Source of the DNA: Paramyrothecium sp. XJ0827
Lineage: Eukaryota; Ascomycota; Sordariomycetes; Hypocreales; Stachybotryaceae
DNA length: 64,000 nt
NCBI GenBank assembly: GCA_020881915.1
Contig: JAJFPB010000004.1
Span: 930,001-994,000, forward strand
Direction: 5' to 3'
The position numbers were made by a program, and so were the translations under genes. Positions 44,489-59,759 of this stretch are shown piece by piece. The first letter of the stretch is position 1. Each line of letters opens with the position of its first letter. Below the pieces are notes generated by a model that did not search any database, was not told the origin of the DNA, and saw only the letters and a program-made list of their open reading frames with translations.

Positions 44489-46353
44489 ATGTCTGCGACG
44501 CAGCCGACGCAGCCGGAAGAAGAGGCGCCTGCGATCGAATACGTATGTCTCTCTGCACCCATCTGTTTAGGCCATTCCCTGCCCTGCACTCGGCTGCCTC
44601 GGTTTCTTTGAGCATCGCAAAGCCCTTTCTGCTCGGCTTCCTCAATTCCCTTTTTCGTTCCCGGTGGCTTTTTTCTGGCCCTCTGGTTCGCTGGGTAGTT
44701 GGTTGCTTGGTTGGTTGACGGGAGACCTTGTGATACCGAACTGTCGGGTCTCACCACTTTCGACATGTAACTAGGGGCAGAAGGTTTTGGTCTGTTCGCG
44801 AATAGCCCGTCACCAGCTCGCTGACCGGAACGCTTCATCCAATCTAGGATCCCCGCGTGGTGGGCGCTTTGGACGATGGCGATTCTGCCGCCGACGCCGA
44901 CAGGTGAGACTCCATTTCGGCCTGAGTGAGACAGATGAGAAGCAGTATGCGCGAGGCTCTGCATCGCCCCAGCTGAGCAGCTTTCATGGCGTATCTTCAG
45001 CAACGGGCCTCTGCACCCTCGTGCACCGCCATTGTCGCTTGCTGTGTAAACGAACAGGCAATGCTGATGCATGCCATGTCACATGTAGCCTGCGCGACTC
45101 AACCGCCTCCATCACCTCCAGCATCCTCGAGTACCGCACCATCAATGGCCGCGCGTACCAGTCATCCAAGACTACAGAGTACTGGTAAGGCCCTCAGCCC
45201 GCAAGTCGTGCTGGAATCTACGAAAGCTCAACTCGTTGTCACAGGGCACCAACCGACGACAAGCACATTGAAGGCTTCGATGTAGCGTATGTAGCGGCCT
45301 GTCCCACTCGACCATCACTTCTGAATGCTGATGTTGACCACAGTCACCAATACACCTTCATGCTGCTCGGTGACAAGCTATACCATGCGCCCATTGGCGA
45401 CAACCCCCAGGTAAGGGCCAAGATCGAATTCCTCTGAAGCGTCTCAGCCATCTCTAACACCAACACCCAGAAAATCCTAGATATCGGCACTGGCACCGGT
45501 ATCTGGGCCATGTAAGTCACAAGCGGCCCTGCGTGCGCTCTCACCCATCATGCTCACCATGGACCAGCGACATGGCAGATGAGTTTCCCTCGGCCGAGGT
45601 CGTCGCCACCGACATCTCGGCCGTCCAGCCCACCTGGACGCCCCCCAACTGCTCGTTCCAGATCGACGACGCGCAGCTCGACTGGACCTTCCGGCCCAAC
45701 TCGTTCGACTTCGTCCACATCCGCTACCTCTACGGCGGCATCGACGACTGGCAGAGGCTGTACCGCCAGGCCTTCGACGCCACCAAGCCCGGCGGCTGGT
45801 TCGAGAACGTCGAGATCGACCTCGAGACGCGCTCCGAGAACCCGGCCGTCGCCAACGACGACACCCACGTCTTCCGCAAGTGGCGCGACCTGTTCTTCGA
45901 GGCCGGCGACAAGCTCGGCCGCACCTTCAAGGTCGCCCGCGACGGCCGCATGGAGAAGTACGCCCGCGAGGCCGGCTTCGTCGACGTCGTCCACAAGGCG
46001 TGGAAGATCCCCATCGGCGGGTGGCCCGCGGACAAGCGGCTCAAGCAGATCGGCCTGTACAACGGCCTCTTCATCGACCAGTCCATCGACGGCTTCGCCG
46101 TGTTCCCCATTGGCGAGGTCCTTGGGTGGAGCTTCGAGGAGGTCACCGTGCTTGTCGGCAAGATGCGTGCTGCCCTCAAGGATCCCAAGACGCTTCCGTA
46201 CTACGTCATGTAAGCCCAGCGTGCCGCTTCCTTCTCGTGAAAATCGCTGCTAACAAGTCTTGCCCCAGCCACATGGTCTACGGCCGCAAGCCGGAGGGCG
46301 CGCAGCCGGAGGACGCGCCGCCGACGGGCGCTGAGCCCGCACCCGCCACTTAA
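44489..46353 (+). CDS. LaeA-like S-adenosylmethionine-dependent methyltransferase
   Basis: Eight exons (44489..44542, 44848..44903, 45089..45184, 45245..45286, 45344..45410, 45471..45511, 45568..46209, 46269..46353) give 360 residues. Introns 1 and 2 are long (305 and 185 bp); the others are 56-60 bp. SAM-binding motif I is ILDIGTGTGIWAID (residues 107-120), split by an intron, followed by the acidic VVATDIS strand. Family features include SITSSILEYRTINGRAY, EYWAPTDDKHIEGFDVAH, the FDFVHIRYLYGGIDDW region and a KPGGWFE post-motif, as in LaeA/UMTA-type proteins. Some members regulate secondary metabolism and development; most are uncharacterised. Exon 1 (18 residues) and the second intron's acceptor are the least certain. 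It is convergent with the hydrolase gene, 286 bp apart. Confidence 0.93.
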
Positions 46354-46639
46354 TCGTATCGAGCCGCCTGACCAGGTGGCCTTGTACGAAAAGCTTGCTG
46401 AGCCGGCAGAGTAGTTGAGAAGGATTCGTCGCGCTCAGCATGGCTTTCTAACGTCACACTTTCCGAAAGGCTGAAAATGGGCTATTGAGAAAAGGACTGC
46501 ATATAGAATCAGGGCCAGAACCAAGTGTATAAAGAAGATGAAACGACAAAAAATGACTAGCATGAAAGTCCATACGGCGTCGTGTTAATGAACTCGAGAT
46601 GTTGGCATTCAGCCATTCATGCGCGGTCGCAGCATCTCT

Positions 46640-47771
46640 TTATGGCAGCTTGACAAATTCTGACATGCCTTTGTCTACCACAGCATCAAGGGCTTTCACA
46701 GCCTCCCTGACCACGTCCATATCTACACCTTCGTCCTCAATCCATTTCGTCTTCTCAAATAGGTGCCCCTCTCCCCTGGCAACAAAGAGCTGCACCGTAT
46801 CAGAACCCAGACATTCGACCATTTTACGGCTTACGTCCAAGGGCAAATCAACATCGGCATCACCGTGAAAGATGACAGTCGGTGGCCACTTCACACCAGG
46901 TTGGGGCGCTGCGTCTACCGAGACGTCTTCTGGCGCCTCTTTCGCCCATGCGTAGCCCGGGTCGATGGTACCGACGAGACTGAGCCACGCATTTTTGTAG
47001 ATGTAATAATCGTACAAGTCTCCTCTTCCATATCCGCTGCTGTGTAGACTTAATGTTTGCGCAGGACACTGGAAGGCGTCGTTGCGGGCGCCGCTGGGTA
47101 GCAACTTGTCCAGCTGAAAGATGGCTGGGCTACCTGCACGGCTCGTGCCGACGATGGGTGGCCCAGAAGTGAATTCAGCCATTTCTGTATCCTCAATTGG
47201 CCTTGGTGTAAGCAGTACAGATGAGTTGAAGAAGTCATGCCGGAACGTGTTGATGCCACAGATGGAGACCAGAGCCAGCGGAGGCGGTGCGTAATGATGC
47301 GCCACGAGCGCAGCAGGGAAGAAACCTGTGACGATCAGATTTACAGAGTATTCACGGGGAGATAGGAAAGAATAGTACCGGCGCTGGCGCCGCCAACGAT
47401 CACCCGTCTTCCCACCCCATCTGGTGCCTTCCAATGCTGGGCGAAGGCATATGCAGCCGAGACGTCCTGCAGAAGCCCGCTTGCGCCGACTTGTGGCAGA
47501 AGACGATAGCTGGGGCTGATCAGGGGCCACCCGCGATGAAGACATACCTACAGGCTCAGTCAGTGCTTGTCTCATTCAGGGCGAGCGATGTCGGGATTAC
47601 CTGGACGAGCCAAGGTGGAACGGTATCGCGGCCCCAATCCACGAGCCCGCCCGCATGGAAGAACAGAAAGACGGGCGTGTCACTTGGGGTAGTCTCGCTC
47701 GTATACACATCGCATTCTAGCAGCAGGCCGTGGTTGGCGTAGACGTGAGTCGTCTTTTGCAACACCGTCAT
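46640..47771 (-). CDS. Alpha/beta hydrolase (esterase/lipase-like)
   Basis: Three exons, complement(46640..47325, 47379..47547, 47601..47771), with two 53-bp introns, encode 341 residues. The oxyanion region is FLFFHAGGLVDWG (HAGG in place of the more usual HGGG). The nucleophile is Ser112 in GGASAG, whose last Gly codon is split by intron 2. The acid is probably Asp271 in VIFHGDADVD and the base His301 in GEGHLFE, a complete triad. No signal peptide, so cytosolic action is expected. The family hydrolyses carboxylic esters; fungal members of this shape are often found in metabolite or detoxification loci. Substrate is unknown. Confidence 0.92.
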
Positions 47772-49069
47772 CCCGCCAGATAGAAGCGAAGTACTCTCAG
47801 CCCTGTGAGTTCAAATATTCAACAAGCACAAATTGCATAAGCAACAGTCATGATGTAGTAAGTGTTGGAGACTTGAGAGCAGTGTATCAGAAGAACGCAA
47901 GAAAATACGAGATTAAACGAAGTTGTCACCCCGCATCCCTCTCAGCAACTACTAGGCAGCGATGTTTTGTAAGCTTAGGCAGCACACATAAAATACTCGC
48001 AGGACTAAGAGCCTCATGAGCTTCAAGTTGTTCGATGATCCTCTTATGGGTGTTTGAAGAGTTCTTCGAGAACCAACAGCAAATAGTGTTAACGAAGAAT
48101 TCAAAACATCAAGTGGTAACCCCAGGGGTAATTGTTAACAATAAATGTATTGGATTGCGAAGTAAGGACCTTCTAGACAGTCATTGGATCTTACTGCTGT
48201 TTGACCGTCGACTTGTAATAGGAACTCTATTGTCGATGGTATCCCAAGTCTTCTTACACATGACATACAAGCCTAACTTCCAACACTACTTTGACCATCC
48301 AGCGCCTGAAGACTCAACCCCTTACTTCTGCTTCGGAATTCTGACAATAGGAACCTAAACATATCCATCCGCAGTACAAAGTGACTTCAACCTAGGTCTT
48401 CAGCTCCGAAGGCATACAGGCCTGTGCTTTACATAACGTCTATGAATTGCTCAGCTGTAACCTCGCAGTGGAACTTTCGACGGTCAATGCCCCGTTGTCA
48501 TAGACCGGCGACAGGGCAGTCACAGCCTTCATATGAGGCGTCATAGTATCTTCCATAGGCCTTGCCGTCTACTAAAACCCAGATCAGCAATTCAGTACGA
48601 CACCTCCGTTACAGCAAGACTAATCATGCACCACTGACGTCCTATCGTAATAACCACAAGTCTCATAAATAGCTTTGGAAATAATTAGCTTGAGCTTAGA
48701 TGATGTTGGCTCTCAGTGGTTACTCACTAAACAACCATGAGTTTCTTGTTCTTGAAGCATTTCGACAAGGGCCTCATTCAGGCATATGAAGCACTCTTGG
48801 GGCTTTTCTGACATGGATCCAAATGGAAGGCGCGCGGGATGCATGCCAGTTGATTGGAATCAAATAGCGAGGTTAATAGATCTCCACAGCCATACTCACG
48901 AACATCTTAATGCAATTTGTGTTTCACTGTAGGATACATCCATAGATATCTTAGTCAAGCTACTTTATTAACAACCCAGGGTATACATTCTCCACCAGAA
49001 CCAACTCTTCTGTTGGTATCCACATCTCGAGTTTCTGATCTGTGACACATATAACTACCGTTCGTGAGC
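47772..49069. other. AT-richer spacer, no gene recognised
   Basis: 1.3 kb between the hydrolase promoter and the OYE 3' end. It is AT-richer than the flanking genes and holds only scattered short frames (longest 107 codons, 48035-48358). It could include an old, mutated repeat, but I see no terminal structure. Confidence 0.5.
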
Positions 49070-51520
<2,451 letters not shown>

Positions 51521-52319
51521 CTAGTCGGAATCAGAATCTGAGTAAAGGGGAGGGCCAGGCATGGGGTAAGGCATGTAGCCGCTATAGAGGTTCGTCTGGA
51601 AGGAAGGTTGGTATTTCTTGTAAACATCAGGGAATCTCGCTGTCTGGTTGGGCTTGCTGTTGCCACCATTTGTGACCTTTATCTGAGCGCAGCTGCAAGG
51701 TCGATTAATCTCGGTCATTCGGATCTGCTTTTTCTAACAGAGGTGGTGGTACTCACGCAGGGTAAAAATGAGGTTCGCCGCTGGCAGCATATAGAAGGGA
51801 AATGTGCTCCACGCGAAGGAGGTATTCGCCGTTTTCAATGTCTTTGGGGATTTTAAACTTGACCCTGTCTTTATTCCATTGGCACCAAGCCCCGCTGTTC
51901 ATGTGCTCCCATTGATTGCATAGACCGCTTTCCCATATTTTAAACCAATCGCCGTCACCTCGATAGTCTTTGACGGATTTCGGAGCCTTGGACATGTACA
52001 CCAGGACAGGTCCCGGTGAATGGATTGTGGCACCGTCAGCAAGCTTAAATCCCACCTTGGTGCCGGCCCGGATCTCCTTGATCTCAGTCTTCATGGCAGA
52101 CTCAGAGGCACCTCTGTTGCATCGAACGGCATTCTCAGGAGTTGTTTCGAAGCTTCCGGGTTTCCATAAGACAGGATTCCTTTTGGCTTTTTCGGTAATG
52201 GAGCGAATATATTGATTGCTGCTAAACTCCTTGTCCTCGACAATCAAAGTGTCCCAAAAGAACCGGAAACAGTCAGCCTGGGCTAGGGTTGCTACCAAAA
52301 GAGCAAAATAGATCTTCAT
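51521..52319 (-). CDS. Secreted AA9 (GH61)-family protein lacking the N-terminal copper-brace histidine
   Basis: Two exons, complement(51521..51692, 51757..52319), with a 64-bp intron, encode 244 residues. A signal peptide of ~15 residues (MKIYFALLVATLAQA) precedes an AA9 fold: NAVRCN, AGTKVGFKLADG, IHSPGPVLVYMSKAP with His100 matching the second brace histidine, WFKIWESG, IPKDIENGEYLLRVEHI, FYPACAQIKV with Tyr186, and the C-terminal MPGPPLY. Cys67 and Cys189 match the usual disulfide. In active AA9 enzymes the mature chain starts with His1; here the stretch after cleavage reads DCFRFFWDTLIV, with no His. The outer-sphere His of the usual LHSA is replaced (LLYAA) and the Gln before Phe-Tyr is His. 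Oxidative polysaccharide cleavage is therefore doubtful; a binding or other role is possible. A short SDSDSD tail ends the protein. Confidence 0.92.
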
Positions 52320-54610
52320 GGTGAATATTATAGCGACGAGTAGCGAGGTGAGGTAAATAGTATAGCGGATGCCGAATGTAGTTGGAGTCACATGGAGTAA
52401 ACTAAGTCATAAATAGAATCATGCATGACTTTATACCACAATGTTGTATGTGGATGCCATTGGTACGTTCATGACAGGATCAAGTGGTGCTGCACTACCA
52501 ATTCAATAAAGATGTTTACAATTAGAAGTGATTCATTGCAGTGCAATTTCTTAGAGTGATTCAGAAATGCAAATATGGATGAAGCAATTAGTCTTTAAAG
52601 TTACTCAACCCGCATTACATTGGGAAGACTTCAAGAAGTGGCAAATATTTCATGTCGATAAGGCTTCAAGACTTTAATGCCACCCCGAAAGCCAGTCCAC
52701 GAACCTCCATGTCGAGATGTCACAGAGTTGAAACTCAACTCTAGAGGCTCTTTCACCGGCATCCCAACTCCTTAACGCTCACTGAACAAGGATCACATTT
52801 CACTATGACACGGTTGATATTGTGGTGATTGTGTGGGGCAATTAAATCACAAAAAGGAAGATGTAGACAGAGAACATAAAATCTAAGGTATAAGGGCAAG
52901 AAACCATGATCACTGACACAACAAGAAGGGGCTTTTGTAAGTTGGTGGTCGTATCTCTGGAATTGGTGCTACCTCTGGCAGGAAATGATAGGAGACATAA
53001 TAGAAACTATTCCTACTTTTCTTAATTTTTTAATAAGAACAACCGTAGGAAAACCTCAAGCGTTTTCAATCTTTTTACATCTCAGGCATGCTGGTGCCTC
53101 CTAAACCTCTTTATTTCTCGAGTGATCTGCGCCCACTTGCTGACCACCGTAACTTCTATATGCACTGCCTACGCACAGCGCAGAAGGAGTAGAGTTATCA
53201 GGGGCCAGACGCCGGGTTGATATAGTGTGGCTGTCACATCGGCGAGGTGCCTCGATGACATTGGACCGTTCCGCACATATGATGAGGAACCAGAAGGGGA
53301 GCGGCGCCATGGATGCTTAAATAGAAACAAACATTAATCGACGCCGAAAAAAAAGACTTGCCTTCGTCTGGCCAAAGTCCAACTTCGAGGTAGGAAAGAC
53401 GGCCCTGCTATCGAGTGTCGCGTGCGTGGTCATTACGGAAGAGTTTCCAACCCGTTGGGAGCGGTTGTAATCGTCGTCGTATTCGTGGTTGGCCTGGATG
53501 GCCGTATTCGATGACAGCGGGCTTATCCTAGACTGTAGCAACCTATCTCTATCATAATTGTTTGTGGATGTTCCAAACCGAGACGATGGAGAGAAGAATT
53601 TGAGGGAAAGTTCAAAGATGTGAACATGAGCAAAGCAACCTTCATGGATGGCATATGCCGATGTGGAAAAAGAAGAGAAGACTTGAGTGACTTACGATGC
53701 CATTATCAAAATTGTGTTGAAGTGAAAAGAGGAGAGAACAGAAATGACTGACTGTGGGAAGACAGAGTCTCTATGAACGTTTTGGTCGAGTCAGGAGCAG
53801 CCTGCCGATGCGTTAACAACCTTCTGTGATAGACGTCCGAAAGCATATGTGACGTCGTTGTAATGACACACCCTCCTACAACTCACTCTCATCCCTTTCT
53901 CAGAGAAGGCAAAATCATCTTGAGGGCCACGAAGTTGTTTAGGTAGTTCAGGGGCACATTTCTGCGTTTCCATCGTACAACTGACAATATATTGAATTGT
54001 CAGCCCCAGGACCTGGGGCACTTCATGTCCTTTTTATTCAACCATCTTAGCATGGAGCTTCAAATCAGTCGGAAGTGCAGAGAGAACCAAGTACCTGCTT
54101 CTTTTTTTCTGACTAGTTTATTAGACCTTAGTAGCTACCTTGCGGCACCCAGATGCACCTCTTCATGCCGATCGTCCTCCTTGGCATGGTCCGGGTTGGC
54201 CTATAGTGGGAAGACTGGGTAACGACACACTTGATGCTGCTTTTTTGTGGCAGTTTTTCTCCAGTCAAAACTTGGATTGTCGTTACTTTCGTCCTCCCAC
54301 TGTAGGATGGCACCAACAAATGTGCAATATCGTTCGTAAAATTGGTATGTATTGAAGAAGTGAATGAATCTAATCAGACAATTGAACTCGGATGAAAGTT
54401 TCATTGTACGTGTTGACTGACTCGTGATGTGTTTGGGTCCTTGAGACTTGGGTTGAACAAGCTCACAATAGGACAATTGCGGTATGGGAAAGCTTCTGGT
54501 GGTAGCAAAAGATGTTTATGAGCTCTGTCAGATCTACGAAAGAGCGGATTGTAGCCTAAGCCGTGATACTTAACTTAGGTTGTTGTTCTCTTTCGAGTCG
54601 CAAACAAGGC
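52320..54610. other. AT-rich spacer, no gene supported
   Basis: 2.3 kb. Small minus-strand frames at 53101-53310 (69 codons, good ATG), 53317-53541 and 53791-54021 (Cys-containing) could be parts of small secreted proteins, but none shows a clear signal peptide with a consistent splice model. Confidence 0.45.
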
Positions 54611-55270
54611 TTAAATACCATCAATTGTGTCAAGGGGCCTTTTCGGCGGCCACCAGCCCTCCATGGGCGAGTCGCCGACAATCGTGTTAAAGTCGTGCTC
54701 TGGCTTTCTAGAGACATAAGTCCAGACCAGCTCGCGGCGATCGTTCCAAGCAGAGCCGGTTATGATGTTTTCGGGAGCAAGTTCCTGCAAGGTAAAACGC
54801 CCCAACTTTCCGACATCAAGGCTGAATACCTCGAGGGTTCCTATCCACTGAGGGTCTTGAGACATGTCCGAAAGAAAGTAACGCCGAGTCTTTAAGTCCT
54901 TGAAGGCAGGATCAGAGCCGAGTGAGCCAGGACCGAGTAATATAGACCCCTCATTCTCCACAACATTGCTCTCATTCCAATGGAAGCCCTGCCTCATCAA
55001 GTAGGGCAGATCTTTCGCGAGAACGTGAAGTGCTGCAAACCAGGGCAGGCTCTTCAATTCTTCTGCCATAAGATTGAAGGCTTTTGTGTCATCGGGAATG
55101 ATGAACTCCCAACGCAGCCATCCTGGCAGGAGCCCTTTACTGAAGTCTGCCATTAAGTATGGGTGGGATGTGCAGTTCGGAAGGGATATATCCGATCGTC
55201 GACCTCCGTAAAGAGGCGGGGACTCCTTGATTGGAGCATTTCGCATGGTGTGGCCATAGCACATGTTCAT
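54611..55270 (-). CDS. Uncharacterised protein (219 aa)
   Basis: A single-exon minus-strand frame of 219 residues from the ATG at 55270 (GCCGCCATGAAC context); the frame continues upstream to an ATG at 55438, but those 56 residues look like translated leader. There is no signal peptide or membrane segment. Sequence is aromatic-rich and globular (LLPGWLRWEFIIPDD, LPWFAALHVLAKDLPYLM, GSAWNDRRELVWTYVSRKPEHD, GWWPPKRP). Sensible residue composition over the full length and a good start support a real gene. I do not recognise the family. Confidence 0.65.
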   Translation of the reverse strand: MNMCYGHTMRNAPIKESPPLYGGRRSDISLPNCTSHPYLMADFSKGLLPGWLRWEFIIPDDTKAFNLMAEELKSLPWFAALHVLAKDLPYLMRQGFHWNESNVVENEGSILLGPGSLGSDPAFKDLKTRRYFLSDMSQDPQWIGTLEVFSLDVGKLGRFTLQELAPENIITGSAWNDRRELVWTYVSRKPEHDFNTIVGDSPMEGWWPPKRPLDTIDGI

Positions 55271-58200
55271 GGCGGCAGTCTGGCGCAATACTTGGTTTGG
55301 GATGTAAGAAGATAATGAATGATGGGAAAGCAGAAAACTCCGTGGGCTGAGAATCAGGGAAAGGTGGCGATATGGCGAGTTCTTAAAAGAGCGGATGTCG
55401 GCCAGGTGCAGACAAGAAGTTTGGCATGAGGTGTTCATACGCCAATCTTGAGTATATTTTCCCCATCATCGAAGTGACGAGCCTCATCTCCTTCGTATAG
55501 CTTTATTTGCATCCCAACAAAATGACCTTTTGTCTTGGTGCCTTCCCCCGGCGATTACACCATGTCCGGGATTTGTTTATTGGTTCACATTCTTTTTTTT
55601 TTCTCGATGCATATCAAGGTGATCCCGGTTTGAGAGACGTGAAAGATTTACAGGTGCTGAAAATTTCCCCAGTAGAAATGGCAAGTCCCAAAGCCTCAGA
55701 TGCGATGACGAAGTAAAATAATGAAGATTGATGCATAATGCTTGAGTCATCTGTTCCAAAGGGGCTCGGCGGAGCATCAATATGACTGCAACACCGAGGT
55801 CCACCGAACCTCGCGGCTACTGCGTAGCGATGCTGGCAGCAATGCCAAAGTAAAAAAACAATGAGTTGCTTTGAGTCCTCTGCAGATGCAAGGTCAAACC
55901 AAAAGGTCCATCCGCAGGTATATTCAGAGTTTTTTCGGGAAAGAAAATTCCTTATAAGCAGTTAGCTATAGCAAATGATTCAGCGTATTTTTTGCTGTGT
56001 TTTCTGTGGCCAGCAGGATAATTATTTTAATTCTGCGCTTATATACCAATGTTTTCATGTTCTCGCATATAGAAGAGTTCCAGACCCGGTCGTTGTGAGG
56101 CAGTGATGCAATTTCCCGACATGTGACAATGCAAGAAGAATCAGCCTCACATGAACAAGGAGCGCTTTGTCATCCGTTCAGCACTGACGGGGCCAATCTC
56201 AATGAGTACTTAAGCCTGAGCAGACGCAAGCACCCGAAAGCGTCCAGCGCCTGATCAGCAATCCTATATGCTGAATCTCCTGCGCCAGAATGGTAGTGCC
56301 AGGCTTATCAGACTTGAGACTCTGTATGGGCCATAGGAGGTAGCAGGTCTCTGTAGACTGGCCAAGGGCTCGACCGCAAAAGTATATTGTGTTTCTATAG
56401 CCTGTTCCTTCCTCTAAACTATATTCATCATCCCACGCTGACCATGTTTGCGGTCATTTCCCCTCTAGAGCGTAATGCCTATTTGCTTGAGGTAGAGATG
56501 AGTTCTTTCAGCGCAAAAGCTACGAAAAAGGGATGAAGTGCTTGAGGATTGTAAAGGCCGTCGAGGATTCATGGTTTCGGATGGTGGTGGGAGGCGAGCG
56601 TTGGGGATGGGGAAACATTGCGATTGGCACAGGCTCAACAGAAATACAAACGACTGCTACATTTCATGATCATGCGCTCATCGCCGGTGAACAAGAACCA
56701 TATTTCCATTAGCTTCGGGCCAAATAACACACTATCACTTACCGTCTATGTTCCTTGTGCTATTGATGCTGTCGGATTGTTCCGTAGGCATCTAAATTCA
56801 CCCATCATTCGCTGCCATGGCGTGACTAGCCACTACACATCTATACATATTCTAGGATTGGATCAGCAGGATTTATAAGCAGGCTGAGGTGCCTTAAATG
56901 TAGTCGTTTGCAATTGGGTCCCCCTCGAAAACTCAAAGAGAGTGGTTGGGCCGGTAATGACCAGGGACACAGTCCACTGGATTCTAGAACGTGGTTGCTC
57001 GCAGTCCCCAATGCCGAGACTGTGTGATTTCAAGTAATTTTTCTTCAACGGCTCGGGCAAAGCTCCCATTGGTTCAGTCGTTACCAATGTATGCATCATG
57101 GTGAGCTCACATATGCGGTACCCCTGCGTGGGTGCTGTCATGGCGTCGACGGCTGAGCCGGAAAGCCTGTAGTGGAGAAGGCTTGATGCAGGACGGGACC
57201 TGACAACTTAAGCAAAAGAAATGTGACGAATTAATTTCTTGGTCCATTCAAGGTTGCCGTGCATATATCCTAGGATAACGTGCCAGGGCGCGGGCCGCGT
57301 TGTGTGTCAATGGCCACGCAACTCACCGCCCAAACGTTGCCAGCTCATAACACGATGAAGAAATGATTATTTGTCCTCGAAACCGGCGCTTCCGCCGGGT
57401 TATCAGATATTTGCAATGTGCGACGCTGACTCGTTCGTCACATTTATTACCAAAAAAGGAAACCAGCGGACGCACCATGCATGGCTTCGGCTGACACTGA
57501 CAGGCGCGATGCTCGCGGGTACGAGCTCTTCCGCAGCAAGCCCTTGTCACGCAAAACTGATAGATCACCACAGCTAGCTCCAGGGGGGGCTTCATGGGTT
57601 GTGTCGGCAATGGGGCACCCCTCCATCTTTGGCGCCTTCATCCCACGCTGGCCCCTCGACCCCCATACTTTGCTGTTGCCTGATCGAGCTTGACTGAGCC
57701 CTATGGGACTGACCGGCCTCCTGAGATGTATGTGTACGCTTGCATCTTTCAGTCTTGCTGTTCCCGTGACGTGGGACTCATGCAAGACATCCGAAATGCC
57801 CCTGGTGCTCCCGGGAGCCCATTCTGAACCCCACCATTGACGTCCGCTGACGGCGGTGAGCCCAGAGGAGAGGGAGAGAGGACCGAAGATCAATTGCAGC
57901 ATCTCTAAGGGGCCACGGATAGTGCCCGACTTGGAAGCATGGACTGCCCCTGCAATGCCGGTTGCACTGGCGGCACTGCCAGGAGGAAAAGGGCCTGGCC
58001 TGCAAAGCCCGCGTGTCATCGGCAGCGCTTCGCGGTGACTGGTCGTCTCCTCGAGGAGCCGCAGCCGCACTTTGCTGCTTGCATGACATCCGCAGCTCCA
58101 GAAAGCCAGAACAAGGGGGGCGATCCAGCCAACCGGGCACTGTCCGACTTACACCGTTGGCAACGCGTCGAGGGCCCTACGGATACGGCCCGTGTCCACC

Positions 58201-59217
58201 GCGGCAGGGCCCTGTGGTGTTTTTTCTTTATACGTGCGTTGTTAGTTGCTTCTTGTGGAACTAGGAAACAATTCAGCACTGCATATCTCCGAGGAGAGGA
58301 AGCATGCGGCCCACGACCGGGCCAGGCGCGGCGCGGATCGCCAGTCCGGGGCCAAGGCTCTCATGATGGGAAGCAAAATGGGCTCCACTCTTATTGCCTA
58401 TTGAAACTGACCCGCGTGCGCTTGTTTTTGGCGTTCCCTGCGGGAAAGGACAAGCGAGACCTGGGCCCGTCTCCTCCGTCCACCCCATTTCGGGGTTCAA
58501 ATTCCCGACGTATCGGACGTACATGGCCACTAGCGAGCCCCTCCCGCCTAGGAGAGGGGCAAAATGGCACGCCTATCAGTCATGGGGCGGCTGACCCTCT
58601 TGACCTAGAAGCGGAGGCAAGCAGCGGGAAGTGGGCTTTGCTTTGTTCCATGGGGGCCTTTGGGGTCGGAGTTTGCTGGCTCGTGGAAGGGACCGGCTAG
58701 CAACGCGGTAGAGTAGGAGTAGGACGAGGAGCAGCAGTGTCGGCGGCGGCATGGAGGGGGCACAGAGAGACAGGATGGATGGATGGGTGTGGCAGCCAGG
58801 ATGGCAGCCAGCGTCGTAACCCGTCTCCCCAGGGACTTCCAGTCAAACGTGGTCGTAGCATTCGCGACTACGACCGATGGATGTCCCGCGCAGCTTTACC
58901 CGCATGGGCGTTTTCTCGACTGCTGCCCTCATTGGCCCCCCGAGGTCCGTTCCCAGCCGTTGCAGACGACGAGTTTTTTCGCTGCTTCGAGCTTCCCGCA
59001 GGCCCCATGCCTGAGCCGACGGGTTAGAGCCGACGACGACACGGAAGACCCCGGTTAAGTGGCTCAAGCCAGTCGCGAGCTTGCCATGTCCGCCGTTGCT
59101 TAGCTGGATCCCCCATGATCCCCCATACCAGGGTCTCGGCCGCGGGCTGAGTGGTCTTCGGAAGGAGGGGGTGTCCCTGTCTCTCTCTATCTCTTTCTCT
59201 GCGCGCGCGAGAGCATG

Positions 59218-59280
59218 TGGTGTGTGTGTGTGTGTGCGTGCGCGTGTGCGTCCCAAGTGTGTGTGTGTGTGTGTGTGTGG
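59218..59280. repeat. Interrupted GT/TG microsatellite
   Basis: Two TG runs (59218-59236 and 59258-59279), separated by TGCG variants and TCCCAA. They lie 650 bp upstream of the amidase start and may form Z-DNA. Frames through them are artefacts. Confidence 0.95.
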
Positions 59281-59751
59281 GCATTCTGCTGCGGAACACA
59301 AGCCATGACATGACCTGATCTGACCTGGCCCGACCCGACCCCAACTCCATCCTGCCATCGCGCCCCCGTGGGTCCGGCAGACGAAAGGTTGGCCCGGATG
59401 GAGTTATATGTAACCCCAGCGAGGGCGTGATGGGCCTGCTCGCTTCCCGTGGCCACTCTTTGCTTCTTCCTCTGCCTCGCTTCCAGGGTCTTTTGAGATA
59501 TAATTTGTTGACGTCTTGGCTTTCTACTCGTCCTGCAAGCTTGCCGTGCGCCGGCATTTGACGTGGTAGCTTTGCTTTATTTTATTCCTATTTTCATTTT
59601 TCAGAAAAAAGATCACGTTTCGGCTTCCATCCGGCCCACGATAATACAACCACCTACTCTTTGCTTCGGTTACTGGCGTCTCTCCGAGTTCGGATATTTG
59701 TTGTATTACACGCCTCCTGCCCAGGTATGTTTGCACCCTCACCCAGCGCGG

Positions 59752-59759
59752 TATTTAAA
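59752..59759 (+). promoter_or_regulatory. Candidate TATA box of the amidase gene
   Basis: TATTTAAA 163 bp upstream of the amidase ATG, followed by a CT-rich stretch (CTCTTCTTCTTC) typical of fungal transcription start regions. Based on consensus and position only. Confidence 0.4.

Noticed and set aside
45579..46253. 224-codon Ser/Arg/Thr-rich frame overlapping the methyltransferase
   Set aside because: Out-of-frame reading of C-ending codons of the real gene.
53101..54021. Small minus-strand frames that might be cysteine-containing secreted proteins
   Set aside because: The best-looking one (53791-54021) lacks an ATG at its start, and the 69-codon one has only a short hydrophobic segment; no consistent model could be built.
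57447..58700. Overlapping 207- and 253-codon frames on opposite strands
   Set aside because: GC-rich DNA with frames open on both strands; low-complexity products without family resemblance.
59024..59557. 177-codon minus-strand frame with His-Thr repeats
   Set aside because: Produced by the GT microsatellite.
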